Source: Streptomyces panaciradicis (GTDB taxonomy: Bacteria > Actinomycetota > Actinomycetes > Streptomycetales > Streptomycetaceae). Taken from it: a stretch of 64,000 nt of DNA. The DNA is taken from the NCBI RefSeq assembly GCF_023516615.1, contig NZ_JAMGBF010000020.1, positions 1 to 64,000 of the forward strand, given 5' to 3'. Position numbers and translations under genes: made by a program. Shown here piece by piece: positions 16,602-25,399 of this stretch (its first letter is position 1; the number at the start of each line of letters is the position of its first letter). The notes below the pieces were generated by a model. The model searched no databases and was not told where the DNA came from. It saw nothing but the letters and a program-made list of their open reading frames with translations.

Positions 16602-18113
16602 TCACGCCACGAACGTGCGCGGCGTCTCCCCGCCGCCGCCCGACGCCCCCGACTCCACCAGCTTCGCCGCCGCCGCGAGCCGCACGGCCGCCTCTTCGGC
16701 CACCGCGCCTCCCACGGTGAACGGCAGCCGTACATACCCCTCGAAGGCGCCGTCGACCCCGAAGCGGGGCCCCGAGGGCACCCGTACACCGACCCGCTCC
16801 CCCGCCTCCGCGAGCCGCGAGCCGGACAGGCCGCCCGTGCGCACCCACAGGGTCAGTCCGCCCCGGGGCACCTCGAACTCCCACCCGGGCAGCTCCCGCC
16901 GTACCGCGGCGACCAGCGCGTCCCGGTTCTCCCGGGCCTGTCCGCGCCGCATCTCCACGGCCTGCTCCCAGCCGCCGGTGTTGAAGAGCCAGTTCACGGC
17001 GAGCTGTTCCAGCACCGGCGTGCCCAGGTCGGCGTAGGCCCGCGCGGCGACCAGGCTGCGGATCACGTCCGGTGCCGCCCGCACCCAGCCGATGCGCATC
17101 CCCGCCCAGAAGGCCTTGCTGGCCGATCCGACGGTGATGACGCTGGACCCGGCGGGGTCGAAGGCGCAGACGGGCCGCGGCATCGAGTCCTCGTCGAGGT
17201 CCTCGTCCAGCCACAGCTCGCTCATCGTCTCGTCCGCGATCAGCACCGTCCCCGCCGACCGGGCCGCCTCGACCAGCTGCCGCCGCTGGTCCTCGGCCGC
17301 GAGCGCGCCGGTCGGGTTGTGGAAGTCGGCGACGATGTACGCGATCCGCGGAGCCGCGTCCCGCAGGACCTGGCGCCAGCGGTCCAGGTCCCAGCCGGTC
17401 AGCCCCTCGGCCATCGCGACCGGCACCAGGCGCGCCCCCGCCTCCCGCATCAGCTGCAGGATGTTGGCGTACGACGGCGACTCGACGGCGATGCGCTCGC
17501 CGCGTCCGGCGAACAGGTGGCAGATCGCGTCGATCGCGCCCATCGCACCGGTGGTGACCATGACCTGCTCGGGCATGGTCGGGATCCCGCGCGCGGTGTA
17601 GCGGTCGGCGATCATCGAGCGCAGGGCGGGGAGCCCGGCCGGGTAGTCGCCGTGCGTGTGGGCGTACGGGGGCAGTTCCTCCAGGGCTCCCTGGACGGCC
17701 CGGGTGAGCCAGGGTTCGGGTGCGGGCAGTGCCGCGCAGCCGAGGTCGATCATCGAGCCCAGGGCCTCGGGCGGGAGAGGTTCGAGACCGCGCGCGGGGA
17801 GCGGGTTTCCGGCCGGTACGGCCGTCCAGCTCCCGGCGCCGCGCCGGGACTCCAGGAAGCCCTCGGTGCGCAGCGCCTCGTAGGCGGCCGCGACCGTGGT
17901 GCGGCTGACCGACAGGGCGAGGGCCAGCTCGCGTTCGGCGGGCAGCCGGGCGGCGACCGGGACGCGGCCCTCCAGGACCAGCAGACGGATGCCGTCGGCG
18001 AGCGCCCGGTAGGCGGGCGGACGGCGGGTGCCCGGACCGGCCGGCCGGTCCTGCTGCGACTTCAGGAGCCGGGCGAGCTGCGCGGCCCCCATCGCCGAGG
18101 TCCACTGCCCCAT
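16602..18113 (-). CDS. MocR-type (GntR plus aminotransferase fold) PLP-dependent regulator
   Basis: A protein of 503 residues. A GntR winged helix (about 30-105, RLPAERELALALSVSRTTV) is joined to a type I aminotransferase domain (about 150-490). The PLP pocket is intact: DFHNPTGAL, then IADETMSELW, and the Schiff-base lysine in GSASKAFWAGMRIGW, followed by Arg. MocR proteins use PLP or a PLP adduct as sensor. It is divergent from a YczE-type membrane protein; YczR-YczE pairs of this kind have been described in actinobacteria and others. The ATG at 18113 has GGAAGG upstream. It likely controls the neighbour across the 100-base gap, where CCACCAGGGTGG (18163-18174) is a palindrome. Confidence 0.9.
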   Translation of the reverse strand: MGQWTSAMGAAQLARLLKSQQDRPAGPGTRRPPAYRALADGIRLLVLEGRVPVAARLPAERELALALSVSRTTVAAAYEALRTEGFLESRRGAGSWTAVPAGNPLPARGLEPLPPEALGSMIDLGCAALPAPEPWLTRAVQGALEELPPYAHTHGDYPAGLPALRSMIADRYTARGIPTMPEQVMVTTGAMGAIDAICHLFAGRGERIAVESPSYANILQLMREAGARLVPVAMAEGLTGWDLDRWRQVLRDAAPRIAYIVADFHNPTGALAAEDQRRQLVEAARSAGTVLIADETMSELWLDEDLDEDSMPRPVCAFDPAGSSVITVGSASKAFWAGMRIGWVRAAPDVIRSLVAARAYADLGTPVLEQLAVNWLFNTGGWEQAVEMRRGQARENRDALVAAVRRELPGWEFEVPRGGLTLWVRTGGLSGSRLAEAGERVGVRVPSGPRFGVDGAFEGYVRLPFTVGGAVAEEAAVRLAAAAKLVESGASGGGGETPRTFVA

Positions 18114-18212
18114 GGAAATCAGTCCACCTTCCCCGGATTGGCCATGGATGAGGTTTCCACTCACCCACCAGGGTGGCATGCACCAGGCCACTACGACCAC
18201 AGGGGGTGTCCC

Positions 18213-18866
18213 TTGGCCACCAGGGACCGTTTCGGACGACGGTTGATCCAGTTGTACGTCGGGCTCACGCTGTACGGCACGAGCTCGGCGCTCCTCGTCC
18301 GCTCGGGCCTGGGACTCGAACCCTGGGGTGTGCTGCACCAGGGGCTCGCCCGGCTGACCGGCCTCACCATCGGCGTCGTGTCGATCATCGTGGGCGCCGC
18401 GGTGCTGCTGCTGTGGATACCCCTCCGCCAGCGCCCGGGCCTCGGCACCGTCTCCAACGTGTTCCTGGTCGGCATCGCCATGGACGGCACGCTCGCCCTC
18501 TCCCCCGACGTCCGCTCCCTGGCCGTACGGCTCCCCCTTCTCCTGGCCGGCATCGTGCTCAACGGCGTGGCCACCGGGCTCTACATCTCCGCCCGCTTCG
18601 GTCCGGGTCCGCGCGACGGGCTGATGACGGGCCTGCACCGCCGTACCGGACGCTCGATCCGCTCGATGCGGACGGCGATCGAAGTGGCGGTCGTGGCGAC
18701 GGGATTCGTCCTCGGCGGCACGGTCGGCATCGGCACGCTGCTGTACGCGCTGTCGATCGGCCCGCTCGCCCAGCTGTTCCTGCGGGTGTTCGACGTTCCC
18801 CCGGCATCCGGCGGCAGCACGGTCGTTGCCGGCGGGCAACCGCGGCGAGCCATACTGCGACGGTGA
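18213..18866 (+). CDS. YczE-type integral membrane protein
   Basis: A protein of 217 residues with five to six membrane helices and the YczE signature GLxLEPWGVLHQGLARLTG, then FGPGPRDGLMTGLHRRTG. Function is unknown; the related YitT/YczE group is suspected of substrate transport. The start is taken as TTG at 18213 because AGGGGG stands seven bases before it and the family N terminus RFGRRLIQLYVGL begins just after. An ATG 70 bases upstream has no ribosome site. It is divergent from the MocR regulator, which probably senses a PLP-related ligand linked to this protein. Its stop overlaps the start of the phosphodiesterase gene by four bases. Confidence 0.82.
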   Translation: MATRDRFGRRLIQLYVGLTLYGTSSALLVRSGLGLEPWGVLHQGLARLTGLTIGVVSIIVGAAVLLLWIPLRQRPGLGTVSNVFLVGIAMDGTLALSPDVRSLAVRLPLLLAGIVLNGVATGLYISARFGPGPRDGLMTGLHRRTGRSIRSMRTAIEVAVVATGFVLGGTVGIGTLLYALSIGPLAQLFLRVFDVPPASGGSTVVAGGQPRRAILRR

Positions 18867-19639
18867 CCCCAGCGATACGCCACCCCTATCTCGACCATCC
18901 CGGTCCGATCGCCTTCGCCCACCGGGGCGGTGCCGCGGACGGCCTGGAGAACACCCTGCTGCAGTTCCGGCGGGCGGTGGCGGCGGGTTACCGGTACATC
19001 GAGACCGACGTCCACACCACGGCGGACGGCCGGCTCGTCGCCTTCCACGACGCGACGCTGGACCGGGTGGCGGACGGCGGCGGCCGGATCGCCGACCTGC
19101 CGTGGGCGGAGGTGAGCCGGGCGCGGGTGGCGGGCAGGGAGCCGATCCCGCTGTTCGAGGAGCTGCTGGAGACCTTCCCCGAGGTGCGCTGGAACGTCGA
19201 CCTGAAGGCGGAGTCCTCGCTCATGCCCTTCCTGGAGCTGGTCGAGCGCACGAACGCCTGGGACCGGATCTGCGTGGGCTCCTTCTCCGAGGCGCGGGTG
19301 GTCCGCGCCCAGCGCCTGGCCGGACCGCGCCTGGCGACGTCGTACGGCACCCGCGGCGTGCTCAACCTGCGGCTGCGCTCCTGGGGCGTGCCGGCGGCGC
19401 TGCGCCGCTCGGCGGTCGCCGCCCAGGTGCCCGAGGCGCAGTCCGGCATCCAGGTCGTCGACCACCGCTTCGTGCGCGCCGCCCACGCGCGCGGGCTGCA
19501 GGTGCACGTGTGGACCGTCAACGAGGCCGAGCGCATGCACCGTCTCCTGGACCTGGGAGTCGATGGCATCATGACCGATCACATCGACACGTTGCGCAAG
19601 GTCATGGAGGACCGCGGCGTCTGGGTCCCCCACCCCTGA
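18863..19639 (+). CDS. glycerophosphodiester phosphodiesterase
   Basis: A cytosolic enzyme of 258 residues of the GDPD/GlpQ family, which cuts glycerophosphodiesters to glycerol-3-phosphate and an alcohol. Seen are AHRGG with the catalytic His, GLENTLLQFRRAV, the metal-binding ETDVHTTADGRLVAFHD, and the C-terminal HVWTVNE and GVDGIMTD segments. No signal peptide, so it acts on internal lipid head groups. The GTG at 18863 overlaps the YczE stop, so the two are coupled. Length is normal for the short cytoplasmic form. Confidence 0.93.
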   Translation: MTPAIRHPYLDHPGPIAFAHRGGAADGLENTLLQFRRAVAAGYRYIETDVHTTADGRLVAFHDATLDRVADGGGRIADLPWAEVSRARVAGREPIPLFEELLETFPEVRWNVDLKAESSLMPFLELVERTNAWDRICVGSFSEARVVRAQRLAGPRLATSYGTRGVLNLRLRSWGVPAALRRSAVAAQVPEAQSGIQVVDHRFVRAAHARGLQVHVWTVNEAERMHRLLDLGVDGIMTDHIDTLRKVMEDRGVWVPHP

Positions 19640-19693
19640 CCCCCGCACCCCGCAGCCCGCGCGCGGGACATCCACCGGAAAAGCGAGGCGCGG

Positions 19694-21031
19694 GTGAGCA
19701 CCACCGACACCGTGCGGACGGCCACCACCGACCTGCGGCGCGAGCAGCGCGGCTGGTACTTCTACGACTGGGCCTGCTCCGTCTACTCGACGAGCGTGCT
19801 CACCGTGTTCCTGGGCCCCTACCTGACCGCCGTCGCCAAGTCGGCGGCGGACGCGGACGGGTTCGTGCACCCGCTGGGCATCCCGGTGCGGGCCGGGTCG
19901 TTCTTCGCGTACTGCGTCTCGGCGTCCGTGATCGTCTCGATCGTGGTGATGCCCCTGGTGGGCGCGGCGGCCGACCGGACGGGCCGCAAGAAGCCGCTGC
20001 TCGCCGCCTGCGCCTACGTGGGCGCGACGGCCACGACGGGGCTGTTCTTCCTCTCGGGCGACCGGTATCTGCTGGGCGGCCTGCTGCTGATCGTCGCCAA
20101 CTCCTCCGTGGCCGTCTCGATGGTCGTCTACAACTCCTACCTGCCGCAGATCGCCCCGCCCGAGGACCGCGACCGGGTCTCCTCGCGCGGCTGGGCCTTC
20201 GGCTACGCGGCCGGCTCGTCGATGCTGATCGTGAACCTGGTGCTGTTCACGGCCCACGACTCCTTCGGCGTCTCGGAGTCGGTGGCGGTCCGTATCTGTC
20301 TGGCGTCGGCCGGACTGTGGTGGGGCGCCTTCACCCTCGTACCGCTGAGGCGGCTGCACGACCGGCGTACGGCGTCCGCCGCGCCGGCCGTGCACGGATG
20401 GCGGCAGCTGGCCTCGACCGTCCGGGACATGCGGGGCAAGCCCCTCACCCTGGCGTTCCTGCTCGCCTACCTCATCTACAACGACGGCATCCAGACCGTG
20501 ATCTCCCAGGCCTCGGTGTACGGCTCCGAGGAGCTGGGCCTGAGCCAGTCCACGCTGATCATGGCCGTGCTGATGGTCCAGGTGCTGGCGGTGGCGGGGG
20601 CGCTGGGCATGGGGCGGCTGGCGCGGGCGTACGGCGCCAAGCGCACGATCCTCGGTTCGCTGGTGGCGTGGACGGTGACGCTGGCGGCCGGGTACTTCCT
20701 GCCGGCCGGGGCGCCGGTGTGGTTCTTCGTGCTGGCGGCCGGCATCGGGCTCGTCCTCGGCGGCAGCCAGGCCCTGTCCCGCTCCCTCTTCTCCCATCTC
20801 GTCCCGCCCGGCAAGGAGGCCGAGTACTTCTCGGCGTACGAGATGAGCGACCGGGGTATGAGCTGGCTCGGTCCGCTTCTGTTCGGCGTCACCTACCAGC
20901 TGACGGGAAGCTACCGGGACGCGATCATCTCGCTGGTGGCGTTCTTCGTCATCGGGTTCGTGCTGCTCGCACGGGTTCCGGTGCGCAGGGCGATCCACGA
21001 CGCGGGAAATCCCGTTCCCGAGATGATTTAG
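19694..21031 (+). CDS. MFS transporter, UMF1/Atg22-like
   Basis: A membrane protein of 445 residues with about twelve helices. The N-terminal WYFYDWACSVYSTSV and the later NDGIQTVISQASVYG segment mark the UMF1 group of the MFS, related to fungal Atg22 vacuolar effluxers. Motif A is GAAADRTGRKKPL. The start is GTG with GAGG eight bases upstream. Substrate unknown; amino-acid efflux is the role of Atg22 in yeast, and transfer of that role here would be a guess. It follows the phosphodiesterase by 54 bases and may share its transcript. Confidence 0.85.
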   Translation: MSTTDTVRTATTDLRREQRGWYFYDWACSVYSTSVLTVFLGPYLTAVAKSAADADGFVHPLGIPVRAGSFFAYCVSASVIVSIVVMPLVGAAADRTGRKKPLLAACAYVGATATTGLFFLSGDRYLLGGLLLIVANSSVAVSMVVYNSYLPQIAPPEDRDRVSSRGWAFGYAAGSSMLIVNLVLFTAHDSFGVSESVAVRICLASAGLWWGAFTLVPLRRLHDRRTASAAPAVHGWRQLASTVRDMRGKPLTLAFLLAYLIYNDGIQTVISQASVYGSEELGLSQSTLIMAVLMVQVLAVAGALGMGRLARAYGAKRTILGSLVAWTVTLAAGYFLPAGAPVWFFVLAAGIGLVLGGSQALSRSLFSHLVPPGKEAEYFSAYEMSDRGMSWLGPLLFGVTYQLTGSYRDAIISLVAFFVIGFVLLARVPVRRAIHDAGNPVPEMI

Positions 21032-21117
21032 CACTCAAGGCGAAAGGGCTGTAGTGTACGCGTTTGGCCTGCCAGGCGTACCGTTACTGCGCGTCAAAGA
21101 TGCCGAAACGCTGGGTG

Positions 21118-21162
21118 ACATCTGCTAGCAGATGTGACAAACCGGGCGCCGGTGGGTACAAC
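21118..21162 (+). promoter_or_regulatory. candidate vegetative rbpA promoter with overlapping palindrome
   Basis: GTGACA (21134-21139) and TACAAC (21157-21162) are 17 bases apart, fitting a HrdB-type promoter. A perfect 18-base palindrome ACATCTGCTAGCAGATGT (21118-21135) overlaps the -35 box and could be an operator. Found by eye only. Confidence 0.5.
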
Positions 21163-21198
21163 AAGGGGCGGCTACGACGGCGACACATGTCCCGGAAC

Positions 21199-21225
21199 GG
21201 GAATCTTTAACGCCGACCGGACGTT
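21199..21225 (+). promoter_or_regulatory. SigR-type promoter of rbpA
   Basis: GGGAAT at 21199-21204, an 18-base spacer, then GTT at 21223-21225. This matches the SigR (thiol-stress ECF) consensus GGAAT-N18-GTT. rbpA of S. coelicolor is a known member of the SigR regulon. The start codon is about 60 bases downstream. Confidence 0.82.
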
Positions 21226-21286
21226 GACCGGATGACGACGACAGCGACACCTGTCCTGTGGGCGACAAGCCCGGGAGGCACGATTC

Positions 21287-21661
21287 ATGAGTGAGCGAGC
21301 TCTTCGCGGCACGCGCCTCGTGGTGACCAGCTACGAGACGGACCGCGGCATCGACCTGGCCCCGCGCCAGGCCGTGGAGTACGCATGCGAGAAGGGGCAC
21401 CGCTTCGAGATGCCCTTCTCGGTCGAGGCGGAGATCCCGCCGGAGTGGGAGTGCAAGGTCTGCGGGGCCCAGGCACTCCTCGTTGACGGCGACGGCCCGG
21501 AAGAGAAGAAGGCCAAGCCCGCGCGTACCCATTGGGACATGCTGATGGAGCGACGCACCCGAGAGGAGCTCGAAGAGGTCCTCGAGGAGCGTCTGGCGGT
21601 TCTGCGTTCGGGAGCGATGAACATCGCGATCCATCCGCGGGACAGCCGCAAGTCGGCCTAG
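21287..21661 (+). CDS. rbpA: RNA polymerase-binding protein RbpA
   Basis: An essential or near-essential actinobacterial transcription factor of 124 residues that binds RNA polymerase and principal sigma (HrdB) and stabilises open complexes. The Zn site of streptomycete RbpA is intact: Cys34, His38, Cys56 and Cys59 (ACEKGHRF and ECKVCGA). A basic linker (KKAKPARTHWD) leads to the helical sigma-interaction domain (MERRTREELEEVLEERL). GGAGG is close before the ATG. Upstream are a SigR-type and a vegetative-type promoter, so it is probably raised by disulphide stress. A strong hairpin follows. Confidence 0.97.
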   Translation: MSERALRGTRLVVTSYETDRGIDLAPRQAVEYACEKGHRFEMPFSVEAEIPPEWECKVCGAQALLVDGDGPEEKKAKPARTHWDMLMERRTREELEEVLEERLAVLRSGAMNIAIHPRDSRKSA

Positions 21662-21701
21662 TCCCTGCCGGGGTCGGGTAGACACCAACACACACGCACC
21701 A

Positions 21702-21743
21702 GACGGCGGGCGCCCACGTGGATTCACGTGGGCGCCCGCCGTC
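21702..21743. terminator. bidirectional terminator between rbpA and fxsA
   Basis: A perfect 19-base stem, GACGGCGGGCGCCCACGTG against its complement, closes a four-base GATT loop. It lies between two convergent genes and is the strongest hairpin seen in the window. Confidence 0.9.
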
Positions 21744-21776
21744 GTGTGTGCCGAGATCCGGGGCGGCGTGCCGCCG

Positions 21777-22340
21777 TCAGTGCGTCAGGGGCGGGCGCGG
21801 CTCCCGCGGGGCGTCACCGGGGCGCTCGTCGTCGCGGATGACCTCACCCTGGACGATCTTGCCGTCGGGGCGGTGGATGCGGGCCTGCCGGAAGGCGTCG
21901 CCGAAGCCGCCCGGGACGGCCTCGCGCAGCTTGCGGTCGACCGTGCGCTCGGTGAACCGGCTCACGGCCCGCTGGACGGGCGGGATCAGCAGGAGCAGAC
22001 CCACGGCGTCCGAGATCAGGCCGGGGATCATCAGCAGCAGGCCGCCGAGCATGAGCAGGCCGTTGCCCCCGCCGCCCTGCGGGGTTCCGCCCCGCTGCAT
22101 CGCCTCGTTGAGGTTCCGAAAGGCGCGCCGGCCGGCCTTCTTCATCACCGCGCCGCCGAGCACGAACCCGGCGACGAGCAGCAGGAAGACCACGAACCCG
22201 CTGGTCGCGCCCGCGACCACGGACAGCAGCCAGATCTCCAGCACCAGCCAGGCCGCGACGCCCAGCGGCAGGAACGTCCGCAGCCGGGAGCGCCGGGGCC
22301 GGGCGGGGTAGGTGGTGGGGGTGGATGCGCCAGTCGTCAT
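21777..22340 (-). CDS. fxsA: FxsA family membrane protein
   Basis: A protein of 187 residues with three to four membrane segments (FLPLGVAAWLVLEIWLLSVV, GFVVFLLLVAGFVLGG, LLMLGGLLLMIPGLISD). MIPGLISDAVGLLLLIPPVR-type sequence is the family hallmark. In E. coli FxsA (YtfF product) overproduction eases exclusion of phage T7 by the F plasmid; its role elsewhere is unknown. The C-terminal tail is charged and cytoplasmic, ending in a Pro/Arg/Glu-rich stretch. Only 81 bases separate its start from the stop of ppm upstream, so the two may be cotranscribed. Confidence 0.9.
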   Translation of the reverse strand: MTTGASTPTTYPARPRRSRLRTFLPLGVAAWLVLEIWLLSVVAGATSGFVVFLLLVAGFVLGGAVMKKAGRRAFRNLNEAMQRGGTPQGGGGNGLLMLGGLLLMIPGLISDAVGLLLLIPPVQRAVSRFTERTVDRKLREAVPGGFGDAFRQARIHRPDGKIVQGEVIRDDERPGDAPREPRPPLTH

Positions 22341-22421
22341 GCGTCCAGTGTGCCTGGCGGCGGCTCAGGACGGGATAAACGATGGTCGGCGGGGTCGGGG
22401 ACGCCCCGCGGCGGGGCCGGG

Positions 22422-23216
22422 TCAGGCCTTCTTGCCGCGGCCCAGGACCTTGTCGACCCGCTCCGTGGCACCCCAGGCCGTGACCCTGAACAGGGCCTCG
22501 ACAAGGATGTCGCGGCTCATCTTGGAGTCGCCGAGTTCGCGCTCGACGAAGGTGATGGGGACCTCGACGACGTGGTAGCCGGCCTTGACCGCGCGGCGGG
22601 CCAGGTCCACCTGGAAGCAGTAGCCCTGCGAGGCGACCTGCTCCAGGCCGAGGCCTTCGAGGGTCTCGCGGCGGAAGGCGCGGTAGCCGCCGGTGATGTC
22701 CCTGAGCGGCAGGTCGAGGGCGAGCCGGGAGTACAGGCTGCCGCCGCGGGAGATGAACTCGCGGCTCTTGGGCCAGTTCACCACCCGGCCGCCGGGCACC
22801 CAGCGGGAGCCGAGCACCAGGTCGGCGCCCTTCAGGGCGGTCAGGAGGCGGGGCAGTTCCTCGGGCTGGTGGGAGCCGTCGGCGTCCATCTCCACCAGGA
22901 CGCCGTACCCGTGCTCCAGGCCCCAGCGGAAGCCCGCGAGGTAGGCGGCGCCGAGGCCCTCCTTGCCCTTGCGGTGCATGACCTGGACGTGGTCGTCCTC
23001 GGCCGCCAGTTCGTCGGCGAGCTTGCCGGTGCCGTCGGGGCTGTTGTCGTCGGCCACGAGGACGTGCGCCTCGGGGACGGCCGCACGGACCCGGCCGACG
23101 ATCTTCTTGATGTTCTCCGCCTCGTTGTAGGTCGGAATGATCACCAAGGCCGTGCCGAGCGGGCCGAACTTTTTCCCCCGGTCCGATGCCGCGAGGGTCT
23201 CGTCGCCGTCGTTCAC
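22422..23216 (-). CDS. ppm: polyprenol monophosphomannose synthase (dolichol-phosphate mannosyltransferase family)
   Basis: A GT2 enzyme of 264 residues that moves mannose from GDP-mannose to polyprenyl phosphate at the inner membrane face. Seen are IPTYNEAENI, the nucleotide-binding VLVADDNSPDGTG, and VEMDADGSHQPEELP with the DxD-like metal site, then GSRWVPGG and SRDILVEA. No C-terminal membrane domain, so it is the short, soluble type; the acyltransferase part fused in mycobacterial Ppm1 is absent. In S. coelicolor this enzyme supplies mannose for protein O-mannosylation by Pmt and is needed for phage phiC31 infection. Start GTG has AAGGGG close upstream. Confidence 0.93.
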   Translation of the reverse strand: MNDGDETLAASDRGKKFGPLGTALVIIPTYNEAENIKKIVGRVRAAVPEAHVLVADDNSPDGTGKLADELAAEDDHVQVMHRKGKEGLGAAYLAGFRWGLEHGYGVLVEMDADGSHQPEELPRLLTALKGADLVLGSRWVPGGRVVNWPKSREFISRGGSLYSRLALDLPLRDITGGYRAFRRETLEGLGLEQVASQGYCFQVDLARRAVKAGYHVVEVPITFVERELGDSKMSRDILVEALFRVTAWGATERVDKVLGRGKKA

Positions 23217-23751
23217 TGCTGCCCCTTCATGTCCGTACGCAGAGGTCCACCATAGTGGCCACGGCCTGCGATGACGGTTCAAGGACGTTCGTATCGTGGT
23301 GTCGATTCCGCAAGAGCGGGGTAAGAGCAACCGTTTTAGGGGATTCACTGCGGATGGGGGCCCGGCGCCCTTCGGGCCGACCTGGGGCCCGCTGGCTGCG
23401 GGTCGACCGAAAGCCGTTGTCTACTGAGCGTCCGGGCCCCACCCGGGTCGCACCTCCCCTACCGGCCGGAACGTTCCCTCGCAGCGGCGCGGGCGCTGAG
23501 CCTGGCTCCCAGTGACGGTGCCCCGGTGCGGCACACCGTCCCTGACCCAGCGGCGCCGCGGGCGAGTGCGCGGAAGTTCCCCGGTCGGGCGTCCGGTGGT
23601 GGACTCCGCCGAACCTACCGGCCCCCCGCCTCCGCCTGTCAACAGCCGTTCGACCTGCGACTCTTCGGGCAAATGCCTGGTCAACGGGGTGGAGGCGCAG
23701 GTCGTGCCGCGCGCGTGCGGACCACGATCGGCGGTGCGCCGGCCCGGGAGA
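23217..23751. other. 535-base intergenic region, no gene supported
   Basis: Lies upstream of ppm and downstream of the amidohydrolase. Short open frames cross it on both strands, but none has a ribosome site and codon pattern together. A GC hairpin GGGCCCGGCGCCCTTCGGGC is near 23357-23377 and could end a leader or small RNA. The ppm promoter should be within the first 150 bases. Confidence 0.4.
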
Positions 23752-25350
23752 TCACTCGCCCGGCCGTACGAAGACCGTGCGGCCGCCCACCACCGTGCGC
23801 AGGCAGACGGGCAGGTCACGGCCGGGGCCGAGGTCGGGCAGGCCGGGGGTGCCGGAGCGGGGGTCGGTGGACCAGCGGGCGACGCGGTCGTCGGGCGCCT
23901 GGACCACGAGGTCGCCGGTACGCCATACGGCGTAGTCGGCGGGCGCTCCCGGCACCAGGACACCGGCGTCGTCGCGGCCGGTCGCCCGCCAGCCGCCGCG
24001 GGTGTGGGCGGTGAAGGCGGCGCGCACGGACACACGGTGCTCCGGCGTGCGGTGGAAGGCGGCGGCGCGGACGGTGCCCCACGGGTCGAAGGGCGTGACC
24101 GGGGTGTCGGAGCCGAAGGCCAGCGGGACGCCGGCGCGCAGCAGGGCGGCGAAGGGGTTGAGGGTCCGGGCGCGCTCCACGCCGAGGCGCTGGGCGTACA
24201 TGCCGTCGTCGCCGCCCCAGAGCGCGTCGAAGGCCGGCTGCACGGAGGCGGTCAGGCCCAGTTCGGCGAAGGCCGCGACGGTCTGCGGCGTGAGCATCTC
24301 GGCGTGCTCGACCCGGTGCCGGGCGGCGCGGACGCGCGCGAGGCCGACCTTCTCCGCGGCGGCGCGGACGCCCTCGACGACGGTGGTCACGGCGGCGTCG
24401 CCGATGGCGTGGAAGCCCGCCTGGAGGCCTGCCTCGGTGCAGGCGACGACGTGCGCGGCGACGGCGTCCGCGTCCAGGTAGGCGGAGCCGACGTGGTCGA
24501 CGTCGTTGTACGGCAGGTGCAGGCAGGCGGTGTGCGAGCCCAGGGCGCCGTCGACGAACAGGTCCCCCGCGGCGCCCACCGCGCCGAGCTCACGCGCCTT
24601 CTCGACGTCCTGCTCGGCCCAGTAGCCGACCACCCGGGGCCCGGCCTCCTCGGCCGCGAGCCGCAGCAGGCCGGTGAAGTCCTCCTCGGAGGAGATCTGC
24701 GGTCCCGCGCACTCGTGCACCGACCCGATGCCGAGGGACGCGGCCTGCGCGAGGGCGGCCCGCTGGGCGTCGGCCCGCTGGGCCGGGGTCACGGCCGCGA
24801 ACGCGGCGGCGCGCACGGCGTGGTGGGCGTCGGCGGTGAGCGGGCCGTCCACCGCGCCCAGTCCGGCCATGTGGAGCAGGGCCGAGGTCGCGACGGCCGA
24901 GTGGACGTCGATCCGGCTCAGGTACAGGGGGCGGCCGCCCGTGGCCGCGTCCAGTTCGGCGCGGGTCGGCGGGCGGCCGCCGGGCCAGCGGGCGGCGTCC
25001 CAGCCGTGCCCGAGCAGAACGCGATCGCCCGGCCGAGCTGCGGCGAAGTCCCGTACGAGGGCCAGGGCCGCGTCCAGGGAGGGGGCGCCGGACAGGTCGA
25101 GGCCGGTGAGGGAGAGGCCGGTGGAGGTGGTGTGCACATGGGCGTCGGTGAACGCCGGGGTGACGAGGGCGCCGTCCAGGTCGACGACCTCGTCGACACC
25201 GTCCGCGAAGGCGTCGGCGGCGCCCTCGGAGCCGACCCAGGCGACCTGTCCGGCCTCCACGACCATCGCGGTCGCGAAGGGGTCGGCGGGGCTGTGCACC
25301 TCGCCTCGGCGGAGCAGGACGGTCTTCGGCTGGTCGGTGCGTTCACTCAT
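23752..25350 (-). CDS. amidohydrolase family protein (YtcJ/NfdA-like metal-dependent hydrolase)
   Basis: An enzyme of 532 residues of the amidohydrolase superfamily. Metal ligands are visible: FTDAHVHTTSTG near residue 70, then HAIGDAAV, HRVEHAEML, and the GSDTPV Asp. The long form with insertions between strands 1 and 3 is typical of YtcJ proteins, which act on N-substituted formamides, carbamates or imidazolones. No signal peptide. Substrate not known. It is 49 bases downstream of an Lrp-type regulator on the same strand and may be under its control or share its transcript. Confidence 0.9.
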   Translation of the reverse strand: MSERTDQPKTVLLRRGEVHSPADPFATAMVVEAGQVAWVGSEGAADAFADGVDEVVDLDGALVTPAFTDAHVHTTSTGLSLTGLDLSGAPSLDAALALVRDFAAARPGDRVLLGHGWDAARWPGGRPPTRAELDAATGGRPLYLSRIDVHSAVATSALLHMAGLGAVDGPLTADAHHAVRAAAFAAVTPAQRADAQRAALAQAASLGIGSVHECAGPQISSEEDFTGLLRLAAEEAGPRVVGYWAEQDVEKARELGAVGAAGDLFVDGALGSHTACLHLPYNDVDHVGSAYLDADAVAAHVVACTEAGLQAGFHAIGDAAVTTVVEGVRAAAEKVGLARVRAARHRVEHAEMLTPQTVAAFAELGLTASVQPAFDALWGGDDGMYAQRLGVERARTLNPFAALLRAGVPLAFGSDTPVTPFDPWGTVRAAAFHRTPEHRVSVRAAFTAHTRGGWRATGRDDAGVLVPGAPADYAVWRTGDLVVQAPDDRVARWSTDPRSGTPGLPDLGPGRDLPVCLRTVVGGRTVFVRPGE

Positions 25351-25399
25351 GACCGACAGTTTCTCGTGCCGCGGTGCCGCGCTCGTACGCGGGTCGGTT

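Noticed and set aside
23217..23751. A small gene in the gap before ppm
   Set aside because: Short frames exist on both strands but none combines start, ribosome site and codon bias.
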